From contig JAAYNU010000236.1 in NCBI GenBank assembly GCA_012520695.1, forward strand, positions 1 to 6,464: a stretch of 6,464 nt of DNA, in the 5' to 3' direction. The stretch comes from Erysipelothrix sp. Lineage in GTDB: Bacteria > Bacillota_I > Bacilli_A > Erysipelotrichales > Erysipelotrichaceae. Under the pieces are notes generated by a model. That model was not told the origin of the DNA and made no database searches. It was given only the letters and a program-made list of their open reading frames with translations. Position numbers and translations under genes: made by a program. Of this stretch, positions 1-6,375 are shown in pieces; the first letter of the stretch is position 1; each line of letters begins with the position of its first letter.

Positions 1-1083
1 ACCACCAATACATACCATCATACCGTGGAATGAAGGTTTGTATTCTTTCATGTCCCCGCCTTTTATAGCAGCAGTGATGTTCTTTGCAGCAGTTCCTGCT
101 GAATGTTCAGCATTCTCAACCATTTGTGGAACAGGACGTTCTTCGCCCTCCACAACGTAATACATATTATCACCAACAACATACACATCTTCACGGCCTT
201 TAGCACGTAAGAATGAATCTGTTTCGATACGACCACCGCGTTGTGCAGCGTCAATTGATTTACCTGATTCATTTGCAAGGTCGGCTTGTTCAATACCAGC
301 GGTCCAGATTACAGTGTGAACTGCATCTTTTTGGATTGTTCCGTTAACATCAAGTTCGATGAAGTCTTCACCGATCTTAACAACTTTTGAACCCATTTGC
401 ATGCGAACGCCCATCTTAACAAGACGCTTTTCAACTTTAGCTGAAAGCTTCTCAGGTAGAACAGGAACTGCACGATCCATTCCATCAACGTTAACCATTG
501 TGACGTCTGATGTTGGGATGTTATGTTTTGCACATAGAATTGGAACATATTCAGCCAATTCACCCATCATTTCAACTCCTGTGAAACCTGCCCCAACAAC
601 ATAGAATGTTAGAAGGTGACGACGTTCTTCAAGCGTTGGTGCTTTCGCAGCGTTTAAGAATGTTGTGTGGATGTGATCACGAAGCTCGACAGCATCTTCG
701 TATGACCATAGCGTATGCGTGAATTCTTCAGCACCTTCGATTCCGAAGTATGTTGGTTTTGAACCCGATGCCATAACGATATAATCGTAAGCATATGATG
801 CTTGTGCACCAACAACAGTTTTCTTATCGAAGTCTACACTTGAAACTGTATCCAAGACGACATTAACTTTTCGTCCTGCAAATACCTTCTCTAAATTAAT
901 TCGAATTGATGACTCATCAACACGGCAAGCCTCAACTTCGTGAAGTTCGGTTAACATCGTGTGATAAGGATTTTTATCAATGATTGTGATTGAAACAGAA
1001 TCATCTTTTTTAAATTTTTTCGCAAGCTTTTTAGCGGTTAAAATACCAGCATAACCAGCTCCGACAATTACTACATTTGTCAT
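1..1083 (-). CDS. ndh: Type II NADH dehydrogenase (NDH-2), 3' end cut by window
   Basis: This is a membrane-associated flavoprotein that passes electrons from NADH to quinone without pumping protons. The frame is open from the ATG at 1083 to the window edge, giving 361 residues. An N-terminal FAD-binding Rossmann motif (VIVGAGYAG, residues 5-13) is followed by a second dinucleotide motif for NADH (YVVGAGFTGVE, about 161-171). Further family blocks are IWTAGIE near 259-265, the flavin-contacting VYVVGDN near 300-306 and PVPQMVENAEHSAG near 317-330. The C-terminal membrane-anchoring part lies outside the window; family members usually have about 390-450 residues, and some are longer. The start is supported by AAGGAG at 1093-1098, nine bases upstream. 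The gene follows leuS on the same strand, but a terminator and a separate -10 box lie between them, so it is probably transcribed alone. Other pyridine nucleotide-disulphide oxidoreductases share the fold, but the block order favours NDH-2. Confidence 0.9.
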   Translation of the reverse strand, partial: MTNVVIVGAGYAGILTAKKLAKKFKKDDSVSITIIDKNPYHTMLTELHEVEACRVDESSIRINLEKVFAGRKVNVVLDTVSSVDFDKKTVVGAQASYAYDYIVMASGSKPTYFGIEGAEEFTHTLWSYEDAVELRDHIHTTFLNAAKAPTLEERRHLLTFYVVGAGFTGVEMMGELAEYVPILCAKHNIPTSDVTMVNVDGMDRAVPVLPEKLSAKVEKRLVKMGVRMQMGSKVVKIGEDFIELDVNGTIQKDAVHTVIWTAGIEQADLANESGKSIDAAQRGGRIETDSFLRAKGREDVYVVGDNMYYVVEGEERPVPQMVENAEHSAGTAAKNITAAIKGGDMKEYKPSFHGMMVCIGG

Positions 1084-1115
1084 ATATGTTTTCTCCTTAT
1101 ATTTCTTACTTATCT

Positions 1116-1144
1116 ATTATAGACTAAGCCCTACGATAAAGAAA
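1116..1144 (-). promoter_or_regulatory. Probable ndh promoter
   Basis: On the minus strand a perfect TATAAT lies at 1121-1116, about 33 bases upstream of the ndh ATG. With a 17-base spacer the -35 position is TTTCTT (1144-1139), a poor match that overlaps the T tail of the leuS terminator. The good -10 and poor -35 suggest a promoter that may need an activator or be modest in strength. Start of transcription would be near 1109. Confidence 0.5.
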
Positions 1145-1174
1145 AAACTTGGACCTCAAAGAGGCACCCAAGTT
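1142..1174 (-). terminator. Rho-independent terminator of leuS
   Basis: Read on the minus strand, AACTTGG (1174-1168) pairs with CCAAGTT (1152-1146). An inner CCTC/GAGG stem with a TTT loop continues the hairpin, and a run of Ts follows, to 1142. It lies about 85 bases after the leuS stop and upstream of the ndh -10 box, so it separates the two transcription units. The plus-strand reading has a less clean T run and no gene ending into it. Confidence 0.85.
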
Positions 1175-1200
1175 GTAGTCTTTTTCCTATATACTCCCAT

Positions 1201-1247
1201 AACTTCACACATTGTGAAGTTTATATGGTTTATTCACAAACATTGTG
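1201..1247. repeat. Two tandem operator-like dyads downstream of leuS and upstream of ndh
   Basis: The first dyad is perfect: AACTTCACA (1201-1209), three bases, then TGTGAAGTT (1213-1221). The second copy is partial: TTCACA (1233-1238) followed by ACATTGTG (1240-1247), the latter repeating 1209-1216 exactly at a 31-base distance, close to three helical turns. The half-sites TTGTGAA and TTCACAA match those known for the redox regulator Rex, which controls ndh in Bacillus. Rex sites normally have the half-sites pointing inward about four bases apart, whereas here that orientation occurs only with a 14-base gap (1212-1218 and 1233-1239). The element lies about 90-140 bases upstream of the probable ndh transcription start. 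It could instead be an RNA hairpin in the leuS 3' untranslated region. Confidence 0.5.
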
Positions 1248-1258
1248 CTAGACTGCGA

Positions 1259-2371
1259 TTATTTCACAACTAGATTTACAATCTTGTTTTTGATTACAAT
1301 TTCTTTTACAACATTCATGCCTTCGATATGACGTTGAATTGATTCTTGCTCATAAACAAGCTTTAGAACATCTTCATCACTCAAATCTCGCTCTGCTTCA
1401 AACTTCGCACGAAGCTTCCCGTTGATTTGAACAACGATTTGAACGTTATCCAAGACAAGTTTCGAAGGGTCGAATTCAGGCCAATCAGAATATGAAATAC
1501 CTGTTTCACCACTCAACTTCTCATACAACTCTTCTCCCATATGCGGCGCAAAGACATTCAACATCTTCACAAAACCTAGTGCATATGGACGATAAATGGA
1601 TGGTGCTTTATAAGCCTCGTTCACAAAAATCATCAATTGAGAAAGTGCCGTATTCATACCAAATGTTTCAATATCATGTGATACTTTTTTAACAGTAGCG
1701 TTGAACACAAAATCAAGACTGCCATCATTCACATCACTCAGCTTGTCCTCATCTTCCAGAAGTCTCCAGACACGATCAAGCCATTTACGAATTCCATCAA
1801 GACCACGCGTAGACCATCCAATGGCACCTTCTAATGGACCAATAAACATTTCATAAACACGTAGTGCATCCGCACCATGACTCAAGACAATATCATCCGG
1901 ATTCACAACGTTACCACGAGACTTACTCATTTTTTCGTTGTTTTCGCCAAGAATCATTCCTTGGTGGAATAGTTTCTCGAACGGTTCCTTAGTAGGAACA
2001 GCCCCAATATCATAAAGCACTTTATGCCAGAATCGAGCATACAATAAGTGAAGCACAGCATGCTCTGCACCACCAACATAAAGATCAACTGGAAGCCAGT
2101 GCTTCATGATGTCCATATCCGCAAGTGCATCAGGATTCTTAGGATCTAAAAATCGTAAGTAGTACCAGCAAGACCCAGCCCACTGTGGCATTGTATTCGT
2201 TTCACGTGTTCCGGTTGTTCCGTCCGCAAACGTCACATTCAACCAATCTCCCGCATTCGCTAGAGGTGATCGACCATCTTTCGCTGGTTTATAGTTCTCT
2301 ACTTCAGGGAGTTCCAGTGGAAGCTCATCGATATCAATCGTTCGCATCGTACCATCACTCATGTGAACCAC
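1259..2371 (-). CDS. leuS: Leucyl-tRNA synthetase, C-terminal part (frameshifted from the N-terminal part)
   Basis: This frame encodes the second half of LeuRS, residues 429-798 of the repaired protein. It opens with VVHMSDG, the direct continuation of the other fragment's catalytic domain once one missing G is restored. It carries the rest of the class I catalytic core, including [14 protein letters not shown] (residues 61-74 of this fragment), [20 protein letters not shown] (about 96-115) and the ATP-binding KMSKS loop (147-151; bases 1919-1933). The anticodon-binding helical bundle and the C-terminal domain ending in NKIVNLVVK follow, with a TAA stop at 1261-1259. The first codon of the open frame is GTG at 2371-2369, which codes for an internal valine of the family and has no ribosome binding site of its own. 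It is therefore unlikely to be a true start. Alone, this half lacks the HIGH motif and the editing domain and should be inactive. Confidence 0.92.
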   Translation of the reverse strand: MVHMSDGTMRTIDIDELPLELPEVENYKPAKDGRSPLANAGDWLNVTFADGTTGTRETNTMPQWAGSCWYYLRFLDPKNPDALADMDIMKHWLPVDLYVGGAEHAVLHLLYARFWHKVLYDIGAVPTKEPFEKLFHQGMILGENNEKMSKSRGNVVNPDDIVLSHGADALRVYEMFIGPLEGAIGWSTRGLDGIRKWLDRVWRLLEDEDKLSDVNDGSLDFVFNATVKKVSHDIETFGMNTALSQLMIFVNEAYKAPSIYRPYALGFVKMLNVFAPHMGEELYEKLSGETGISYSDWPEFDPSKLVLDNVQIVVQINGKLRAKFEAERDLSDEDVLKLVYEQESIQRHIEGMNVVKEIVIKNKIVNLVVK

Positions 2372-3654
2372 AGGAATCGGCTCTCCCAGTAACGTTGACG
2401 AGAGAATAACCAGTCACGTAGTTTGTACGTAATCTTGAATTCCCCAACACCCTTTTCAACAAGCCATGCGTTCATTGCTTCAACCGCATCCTCTTTATTC
2501 ATGCCATCAAGGAAATCAGAGTTGATGTGTTTTCCATCTCCTAAGAAAGGTTCTACAGTTACATCCCCACCTTCAAGTACAGGAATAATTTCAATGCCGT
2601 ATTTAGTCGCAAACTCATAGTCACGTGCATCGTGTGCGGGTACTGCCATAATGGCCCCTGTTCCGTACGCTGCTAGGACATAGTCCGCAATATAAATTGG
2701 AACTTTCTTACCGTTCACTGGGTTAATCGCATAAGCACCCGTGAAGACACCTGTTTTGTCTTTGTTGAGTTCTGTTCGTTCTAGGTCTGATTTGTGCGTG
2801 ACGCCTTCGACGTATGCGTCAACTGCTAGTTTGTTCTCACTAGTCGTGATGTCACTCACGAATGGATGTTCTGGTGCAAGCACACAGTATGTTGATCCAA
2901 ATAAAGTATCCGCACGCGTTGTGAAGACTGTAAACTCTAGGTCGTGGTTATCAACTTTGAAAATTACGTTTGACCCGATTGATTTCCCAATCCAGTTTAT
3001 TTGCATTTCTTTCGTTGATGCTGGCCACTCAACAAGTTCTAGATCTTCAAGTAAGCGTTCTGCATATTCAGTAATTTTAAGAACCCACTGGCGCATTGGT
3101 ACCCTGATGACATCAAAGCCACCTACTTCAGATTTACCGTTGATTACTTCTTCGTTTGCGAGAACTGTTCCCAGTTCAGGGCAAAAGTTTACGGGTTTCT
3201 CGTCAATGTATGCGAGTCCTTGATCGTATAGTTTCGTGAAAATCCATTGTGTCCATTTGTAGTAATCTGGATCTGTTGTTGAGAGTTCACGGTCCCAGTC
3301 GTAGGATAATCCCAGTGATTTTAATTGGCGTGTGAAGTTCACAATGTTTTGTTTTGTGAATGCATTCGGATGATTCCCTGTCTTCAGTGCAAATTGCTCT
3401 GCAGGTAAACCAAAGGCATCCCAACCAATTGGGTGAAGAACGTTGAAGCCCTTCATTCTCTTATAGCGCGCAATCACATCTGTTGCGGTATAGCCACGCG
3501 GGTGTCCTACGTGAAGTCCATCTCCCGATGGGTATGGAAACATGTCCAATACGTAATACTTTGGAATATCAAAATTACGTGTATCAGTCGCAAATGTTTT
3601 GTTTTCATCCCAAAACCCCTGCCATTTTTTCTCTATCTTAATATGATTATACAT
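2359..3654 (-). CDS. leuS: Leucyl-tRNA synthetase, N-terminal part (ends at a frameshift)
   Basis: LeuRS is a cytoplasmic class I synthetase that charges tRNA-Leu with leucine. This fragment has 431 codons. It shows the HIGH motif as HVGH (residues 48-51, within [15 protein letters not shown]) and the CP1 editing domain with its threonine-rich [12 protein letters not shown] (245-256). It also has [15 protein letters not shown] (331-345), whose last Asp is the conserved editing-site residue. The zinc-finger cysteines seen in proteobacterial LeuRS are replaced by GKSEVGG (173-179), as in Bacillus-type enzymes. The family sequence holds to RQRYW (419-423) and then turns into ESRFLWFT and a stop, because one G is missing from a run. 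Repaired, the protein is 798 residues, normal for bacteria (about 800). AGGAGG at 3663-3668, eight bases from the ATG, fixes the start. Expression is governed by the T-box leader upstream. Confidence 0.95.
   Translation of the reverse strand: MYNHIKIEKKWQGFWDENKTFATDTRNFDIPKYYVLDMFPYPSGDGLHVGHPRGYTATDVIARYKRMKGFNVLHPIGWDAFGLPAEQFALKTGNHPNAFTKQNIVNFTRQLKSLGLSYDWDRELSTTDPDYYKWTQWIFTKLYDQGLAYIDEKPVNFCPELGTVLANEEVINGKSEVGGFDVIRVPMRQWVLKITEYAERLLEDLELVEWPASTKEMQINWIGKSIGSNVIFKVDNHDLEFTVFTTRADTLFGSTYCVLAPEHPFVSDITTSENKLAVDAYVEGVTHKSDLERTELNKDKTGVFTGAYAINPVNGKKVPIYIADYVLAAYGTGAIMAVPAHDARDYEFATKYGIEIIPVLEGGDVTVEPFLGDGKHINSDFLDGMNKEDAVEAMNAWLVEKGVGEFKITYKLRDWLFSRQRYWESRFLWFT
2385..2387 (-). other. leuS: Single-base deletion (frameshift) in leuS homopolymer
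   Basis: The plus strand reads CCC here, GGG in the coding direction, after the TAC codon of RQRYW. With four Gs the coding strand reads TGG GGA GAG CCG, giving the family sequence [13 protein letters not shown] and joining the two fragments without a break. Both halves are otherwise free of stops and fully conserved, so this is the only lesion. A sequencing or assembly error at a homopolymer is the simplest explanation for an essential gene. Confidence 0.9.
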
Positions 3655-3679
3655 ATCTTAAACCTCCTATTTTTTCCAT

Positions 3680-3717
3680 AAAAAAAAGTACCTCAAGGGC
3701 GACGAACGTCGCGGTAC
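3680..3717 (-). terminator. T-box regulatory terminator before leuS
   Basis: In the minus-strand reading GTACC (3717-3713) pairs with GGTAC (3692-3688), enclosing an inner GCGACG/CGTCGC stem with a tiny loop. Eight Ts follow (3687-3680). The 5' arm overlaps the T-box sequence, so pairing with tRNA through the antiterminator excludes this hairpin. It should also stop read-through from the pentapeptide gene upstream, which has no terminator of its own. Confidence 0.88.
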
Positions 3718-3885
3718 CACCTTTTTTATATCTCAATCTCTTAACGCGAGTGACGAAGCACCTTACTTATGTTCAGGTACCCAGCTTGAAAGTGAGTTCA
3801 ACTATTGTCCATCACTAACTTCCACCACGCGTTAGCTCTCTATTGATGTCTCATATAATCTACTATTCTTTGTCATTGCTTTTAC
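3680..3885 (-). promoter_or_regulatory. T-box leader (leucine, CUC specifier) of leuS
   Basis: This leader senses uncharged tRNA-Leu and switches leuS between termination and read-through. On the minus strand the conserved T-box GGTGGTACCGCG lies at 3721-3710. Its UGGU bulge would pair with the ACCA end of a tRNA with discriminator A, as tRNA-Leu has. Stem I shows an AGTA motif near its base (specifier-loop side), the GAGAGC element near 3840, and a distal hairpin closed by CTAAC/GTTAG. On the 3' side of stem I the specifier lies in TGAACTCAC, with CTC at 3796-3794, a leucine codon that matches the gene downstream. A terminator hairpin competes with the antiterminator at the 3' end. The transcript probably starts near 3885. 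Motif, codon, terminator and downstream gene all agree. Confidence 0.93.
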
Positions 3886-3891
3886 TACACT

Positions 3892-3920
3892 ATTCTAACG
3901 CATTCAATCCCAACAGTCAA
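3892..3920 (-). promoter_or_regulatory. leuS promoter (upstream of T-box)
   Basis: On the minus strand the -35 box is TTGACT (3920-3915) and the -10 box is TAGAAT (3897-3892), with an exact 17-base spacer. Each box has one mismatch to the sigma-A consensus. The TGA inside the -35 box is the stop codon of the pentapeptide-repeat gene (3919-3917), so promoter and coding region overlap. Confidence 0.82.
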
Positions 3921-4531
3921 CGCACATGGACGCCCATCGCAATCAATAAACTCTCAGCTTGAATTGCATTCACACTCAATCCTTTAATTAAATGAGGGGA
4001 ATACAGTAAATTAGAAAAATTCGCTTCTGATAAATCAATGCCCTTTAAAGCAGTTTCTGTGAAATTAGAGCCTTCTAAGTCAATCGATTTAAAATTCATC
4101 TTCTTCTGTTTAAGATTCATGAACGATGCTTCAACCGCACTCCCACCTACAAATGAGAGGTCCTCTACCTTACTGTTTGAGATGTTTGAATAATTCATCA
4201 TGCAGCGATCAAACAATACATCCTTAATAAAACATTCATATAAAGAAGTGGCCATTAACTTACAGTTATGAAATTCACAGCGATAGATGTGTGAGTTATC
4301 AAATTCAAAGTTTGATAGATCACAGTGATCAAAGATCACATCTAAAATCTCTGATCGCACAAAGTTGGATGAATTAAACATACAGCGTGTAAACATCATT
4401 TCATTCAAACGAACACCATCATCCGATTCATTGATGATGCAGTCTTCATAATGAACACCGCGCTCTAAATCATCCATGTATACGCGCTCGCCGACAACTT
4501 TCCTATTAATAATCATCATTGGTTTCTTCAT
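3917..4531 (-). CDS. Qnr-like pentapeptide-repeat protein
   Basis: The 204-residue protein is built of five-residue repeats from about residue 44 to 177, with a bulky F, L, I or M at each centre (for example FDHCDL, SNFEF, EGSNF, KGIDL, SEANF). Such repeats fold into a right-handed quadrilateral beta-helix that can mimic B-form DNA. Length and layout resemble chromosomal Qnr-like proteins of Gram-positive bacteria, such as that of Enterococcus faecalis. In particular the end has LKGIDLSEANF, then YSPHLIKGLSVNAIQAESLLIAMGV, where family members have a similar LKGLDFS...SP..L.GL.V...QA. Known Qnr proteins bind DNA gyrase and topoisomerase IV and lower quinolone susceptibility; whether this one does so is inference. 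No signal peptide or membrane segment is seen. GAGG at 4537-4540, five bases from the ATG, supports the start. It is divergent from the lipoprotein gene. Confidence 0.85.
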   Translation of the reverse strand: MKKPMMIINRKVVGERVYMDDLERGVHYEDCIINESDDGVRLNEMMFTRCMFNSSNFVRSEILDVIFDHCDLSNFEFDNSHIYRCEFHNCKLMATSLYECFIKDVLFDRCMMNYSNISNSKVEDLSFVGGSAVEASFMNLKQKKMNFKSIDLEGSNFTETALKGIDLSEANFSNLLYSPHLIKGLSVNAIQAESLLIAMGVHVR

Positions 4532-4555
4532 ATTTACCTCACCGATTCTTTCACC

Positions 4556-4564
4556 ATTATATCA
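4556..4564 (-). promoter_or_regulatory. Extended -10 promoter of the pentapeptide-repeat gene
   Basis: On the minus strand a TG one base upstream of a perfect TATAAT (4561-4556) makes an extended -10 element. No good -35 box lies at 16-18 bases, which is tolerated by extended -10 promoters. It sits about 25 bases upstream of the ATG, so the untranslated leader would be short. Confidence 0.6.
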
Positions 4565-4585
4565 TAATTTAACACAGTTAATTGA

Positions 4586-4613
4586 TTGTAATATTATGAG
4601 ATTAGTCTATAAT
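4586..4613 (+). promoter_or_regulatory. Promoter of the thioredoxin-like lipoprotein gene
   Basis: A perfect TATAAT (4608-4613) is preceded, after 16 bases, by TTGTAA (4586-4591), which matches the -35 consensus at four of six positions. It lies about 24 bases ahead of the ATG at 4637. The divergent pentapeptide-gene promoter is some 40 bases away, so the two could influence each other. Confidence 0.6.
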
Positions 4614-4636
4614 TTAAGAGACCTAAGGAGGTTTGT

Positions 4637-5155
4637 ATGAAGAAAATTGGATTAATTGCCATAACATTACTTTTGATACTCACTGGATGTGGATCAAAAA
4701 CTAACGTCATGAGTTCCTATAAAGATTTCAACGTAAAAAACAATCACTTTGAAAGTAAGAAATATTCAGAACTAGTCGACGATATGATCAATAAAGTTCC
4801 TGGAATTTACTATGTAGGATTTGCGGACTGCCCTTGGTGTAGAGACCTTGTCCCTGTATTTGAGGAAGTCTTAGCAGAAAACGATATGAAGGCAATGTAC
4901 CTTGATGTCTACGACCCACAATTCACAAATAACGAAGCACTCAAAGAAAAATATCTTGAGTTCATCAAAACATTTGATGCGGGAATCGCAAACGACGGTA
5001 AATCACCTTTCACGTTCGTAATCTACGAAGATGGCACAATCAAGGGCCATACCGGTACTGCACCGAATCATGATGCTCGAGTAGCTGAAATGACAGAACA
5101 AGAAGTTGAATACCTGAAAGTACGTCTTAACGGATTGCTTGAAGGATTAAAATAG
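4637..5155 (+). CDS. Thioredoxin-fold lipoprotein with CPWC motif
   Basis: This 172-residue protein starts with a lipoprotein signal: MKK, a hydrophobic stretch (residues 4-14) and the lipobox LTGC with Cys18 as the lipid anchor. The mature protein should be held on the outer face of the membrane. The thioredoxin-like core begins near residue 55 with a beta strand (GIYYVGFADCPWC); the redox motif CPWC is at 65-68. SPFTFVIYEDGTI (about 122-134) resembles the strand that carries the cis-proline opposite the active site. It may act as a thiol-disulphide oxidoreductase or reductase on exported proteins; substrate and direction are unknown. Small thioredoxin-like proteins with related motifs also accompany bacteriocin export, but no such genes are nearby. 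AAGGAGG at 4625-4631 fixes the start. The gene is monocistronic, with its own promoter and a terminator right after the stop. Confidence 0.85.
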   Translation: MKKIGLIAITLLLILTGCGSKTNVMSSYKDFNVKNNHFESKKYSELVDDMINKVPGIYYVGFADCPWCRDLVPVFEEVLAENDMKAMYLDVYDPQFTNNEALKEKYLEFIKTFDAGIANDGKSPFTFVIYEDGTIKGHTGTAPNHDARVAEMTEQEVEYLKVRLNGLLEGLK

Positions 5156-5156
5156 T

Positions 5157-5189
5157 AAAAGATGCCACTTAAAAATGGCATCTTTTTTT
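5157..5189 (+). terminator. Rho-independent terminator, probably bidirectional
   Basis: AAAAGATGCCA (5157-5167) pairs perfectly with TGGCATCTTTT (5176-5186) around an eight-base loop, and the T run continues to 5189. It follows the lipoprotein stop by one base. On the minus strand the same stem, ending in TTTT, lies just past the EIIA stop (5195), so it probably ends both convergent units, more weakly in that direction. Confidence 0.9.
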
Positions 5190-5194
5190 CATAC

Positions 5195-5512
5195 TTACTT
5201 AATCTCAGATATTAATTTGTGCAAATCAATTATTTCATTGGCCATATCACGACTCATCTCTGCATTCATTAACTGATCCTCTGCATGAGAAAGAAGTAGG
5301 GTCATGATAACTGACTCACCTGCCGCTTCTCTTTGAATAAGTTGTGCATGTATTTTATGTGCTTCAGTAAAAGATAATTGAGCTTCTGCCATTAATTCAG
5401 ATGATTGATTTAAATCTCCTGACTTCGATGACTTAATCGCCTCAAAGCATTTACTCCGTGCATTACCTGCATGAGTAATAATCTGAATACTGATGTGTTC
5501 ATTATCGTCCAT
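5195..5512 (-). CDS. PTS lactose/cellobiose-family EIIA component
   Basis: EIIA of this family takes phosphate from HPr and hands it to the EIIB cysteine during uptake of beta-glucosides, chitobiose or lactose. The 105-residue length and all-helical sequence fit the family. Family blocks are IITHAGNARSKCFEAIKSSKSGD (residues 11-33), SFTEAHKIHAQLIQREAAGE (47-66) and LLLSHAEDQLM (72-82). The phosphorylated His should be His76 and the trimer-core metal-binding Asp is Asp79, both kept. The usual HxQDHLM reads HAEDQLM here, so Glu78 and Gln80 replace the common Gln and His. It starts inside the stop of the gene before it (TAATG, one shared base), with a GGGGG-containing ribosome binding site just upstream, so translation is coupled. 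No EIIC gene follows, so the sugar is unknown and the protein may be an orphan. Confidence 0.87.
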   Translation of the reverse strand: MDDNEHISIQIITHAGNARSKCFEAIKSSKSGDLNQSSELMAEAQLSFTEAHKIHAQLIQREAAGESVIMTLLLSHAEDQLMNAEMSRDMANEIIDLHKLISEIK

Positions 5513-6375
5513 TAGATATCCCCCATCAGAGTTCTCGCAAGATTTAGAACCTTAACTCCATTCATCATGCCGTAAGATGGAAGGTCAATATCTTTGACTG
5601 GACACGTTACTGCGGCTTTAACTGTGTCCATTTTATACACAATTTGAGGGCCTAATAGAATACAATCGGCATCTGCCCCTACTTTTGAAACTGAGTCCAC
5701 TGCGTATGCTTCTATACTACAACTATAACCAATCTTCTCTGCTTCTGCTTTCATGTTGCGAACTAAGATACTCGTAGACATACCATAAGACAGTTCTTGA
5801 AGAACTTTGGTAACCATCTCATTAATTACTTGGATTTCTTCACTTTCATTATCTAAATAACCATATTCACTGAATGAATCATTGAACCATGTTTCTTGAA
5901 CATAGTAACTCGATATAAATCGTCTATGGTTTAATTCACTACCGTTAATTTTTATTCCATATCCTTGCTTTGTTTCCAACTCTAAGTCATATTGACTCAC
6001 AATTCGTTGTAACTCATTAATGAGTTTATTTAGTCTCGAACGAGAAATATAGAGACTATCACTAATCTCATCATGTGTTAGATACTCTTTATGGTTCACC
6101 AACAATGAAATCAATCCTTTAAGATCACTTTCGATTGAGGAGCTACGATTTAGTTCCTTCAAATGTCGTCGTATACTAGATTCATCTTCATTAACTAGTT
6201 CAATACCAATACCAGGCCTCATGATAACTTCTGAGCCATATTCTTTTAAGTAATTATTAATTACTTTAAGTCGATTCCTTACAGTTCTAGAACTTTTTCC
6301 AGTAACAAATGCAAGTTCTTCACTCGTCATTAATGTTTCGAAAACGCAATAAAGCTGCAAGAATCTGTAATTCAA
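5512..6375 (-). pseudogene. LicR/ManR-type PTS regulator fused to a headless lactose/cellobiose EIIB
   Basis: The open frame has 287 residues. Residues 16-60 form the first winged helix (MTSEELAFVTGKSSRTVRNRL). Residues about 83-145 form the second, Mga-like helix-turn-helix (LTHDEISDSLYISRSRLNKLINEL, then TKQGYGIKING). The sequence then enters what looks like the first PRD domain (EEIQVINEMVTKVLQEL, 179-195). At about residue 197 it switches to EIIB of the lactose/cellobiose family: GMSTSILVRNMK (198-209), LLGPQIVYKM (240-249) and YGMMNGVKVLNLA (268-280). The PRDs, the regulator's own EIIB/EIIA-like tail, and the EIIB first strand with its phosphocysteine are missing; LSYGMSTS stands where C-x-x-GMSTS is expected. 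LicR-type proteins have about 640 residues. The frame's first codon is TTG (6375), without a fitting ribosome binding site. The genuine N-terminus lies in another frame from TTG at 6388. Probably a deletion remnant. Confidence 0.75.

Noticed and set aside
309..604. Overlapping open frames on both strands within 309-604.
   Set aside because: They are out-of-frame readings of ndh, whose frame runs through with conserved NDH-2 motifs.
1201..1221. The perfect dyad as a CRP/FNR-type operator.
   Set aside because: Half-sites are in the opposite order (TCACA then TGTGA, three bases apart) compared with the TGTGA-N6-TCACA arrangement of CRP.
2359..2371. Programmed frameshifting as the normal way to make LeuRS.
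   Set aside because: No slippery heptamer with a downstream stimulatory structure is evident, and no LeuRS family is known to me to use it; a lost base explains the site more simply.
2741..3223. A 160-codon open frame on the plus strand, antisense to leuS.
   Set aside because: It lies wholly inside conserved leuS coding sequence, shows no domain or ribosome binding site, and has low-complexity Ser/Thr-rich composition typical of a shadow frame.
3433..3681. An 82-codon plus-strand open frame covering the leuS start.
   Set aside because: It is antisense to the HIGH-motif region of leuS and its ribosome binding site, and encodes no recognisable protein.
5157..5189. A small RNA or attachment site at the hairpin between the convergent genes.
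   Set aside because: Stem, loop and T run are those of an ordinary terminator located directly after two converging genes.
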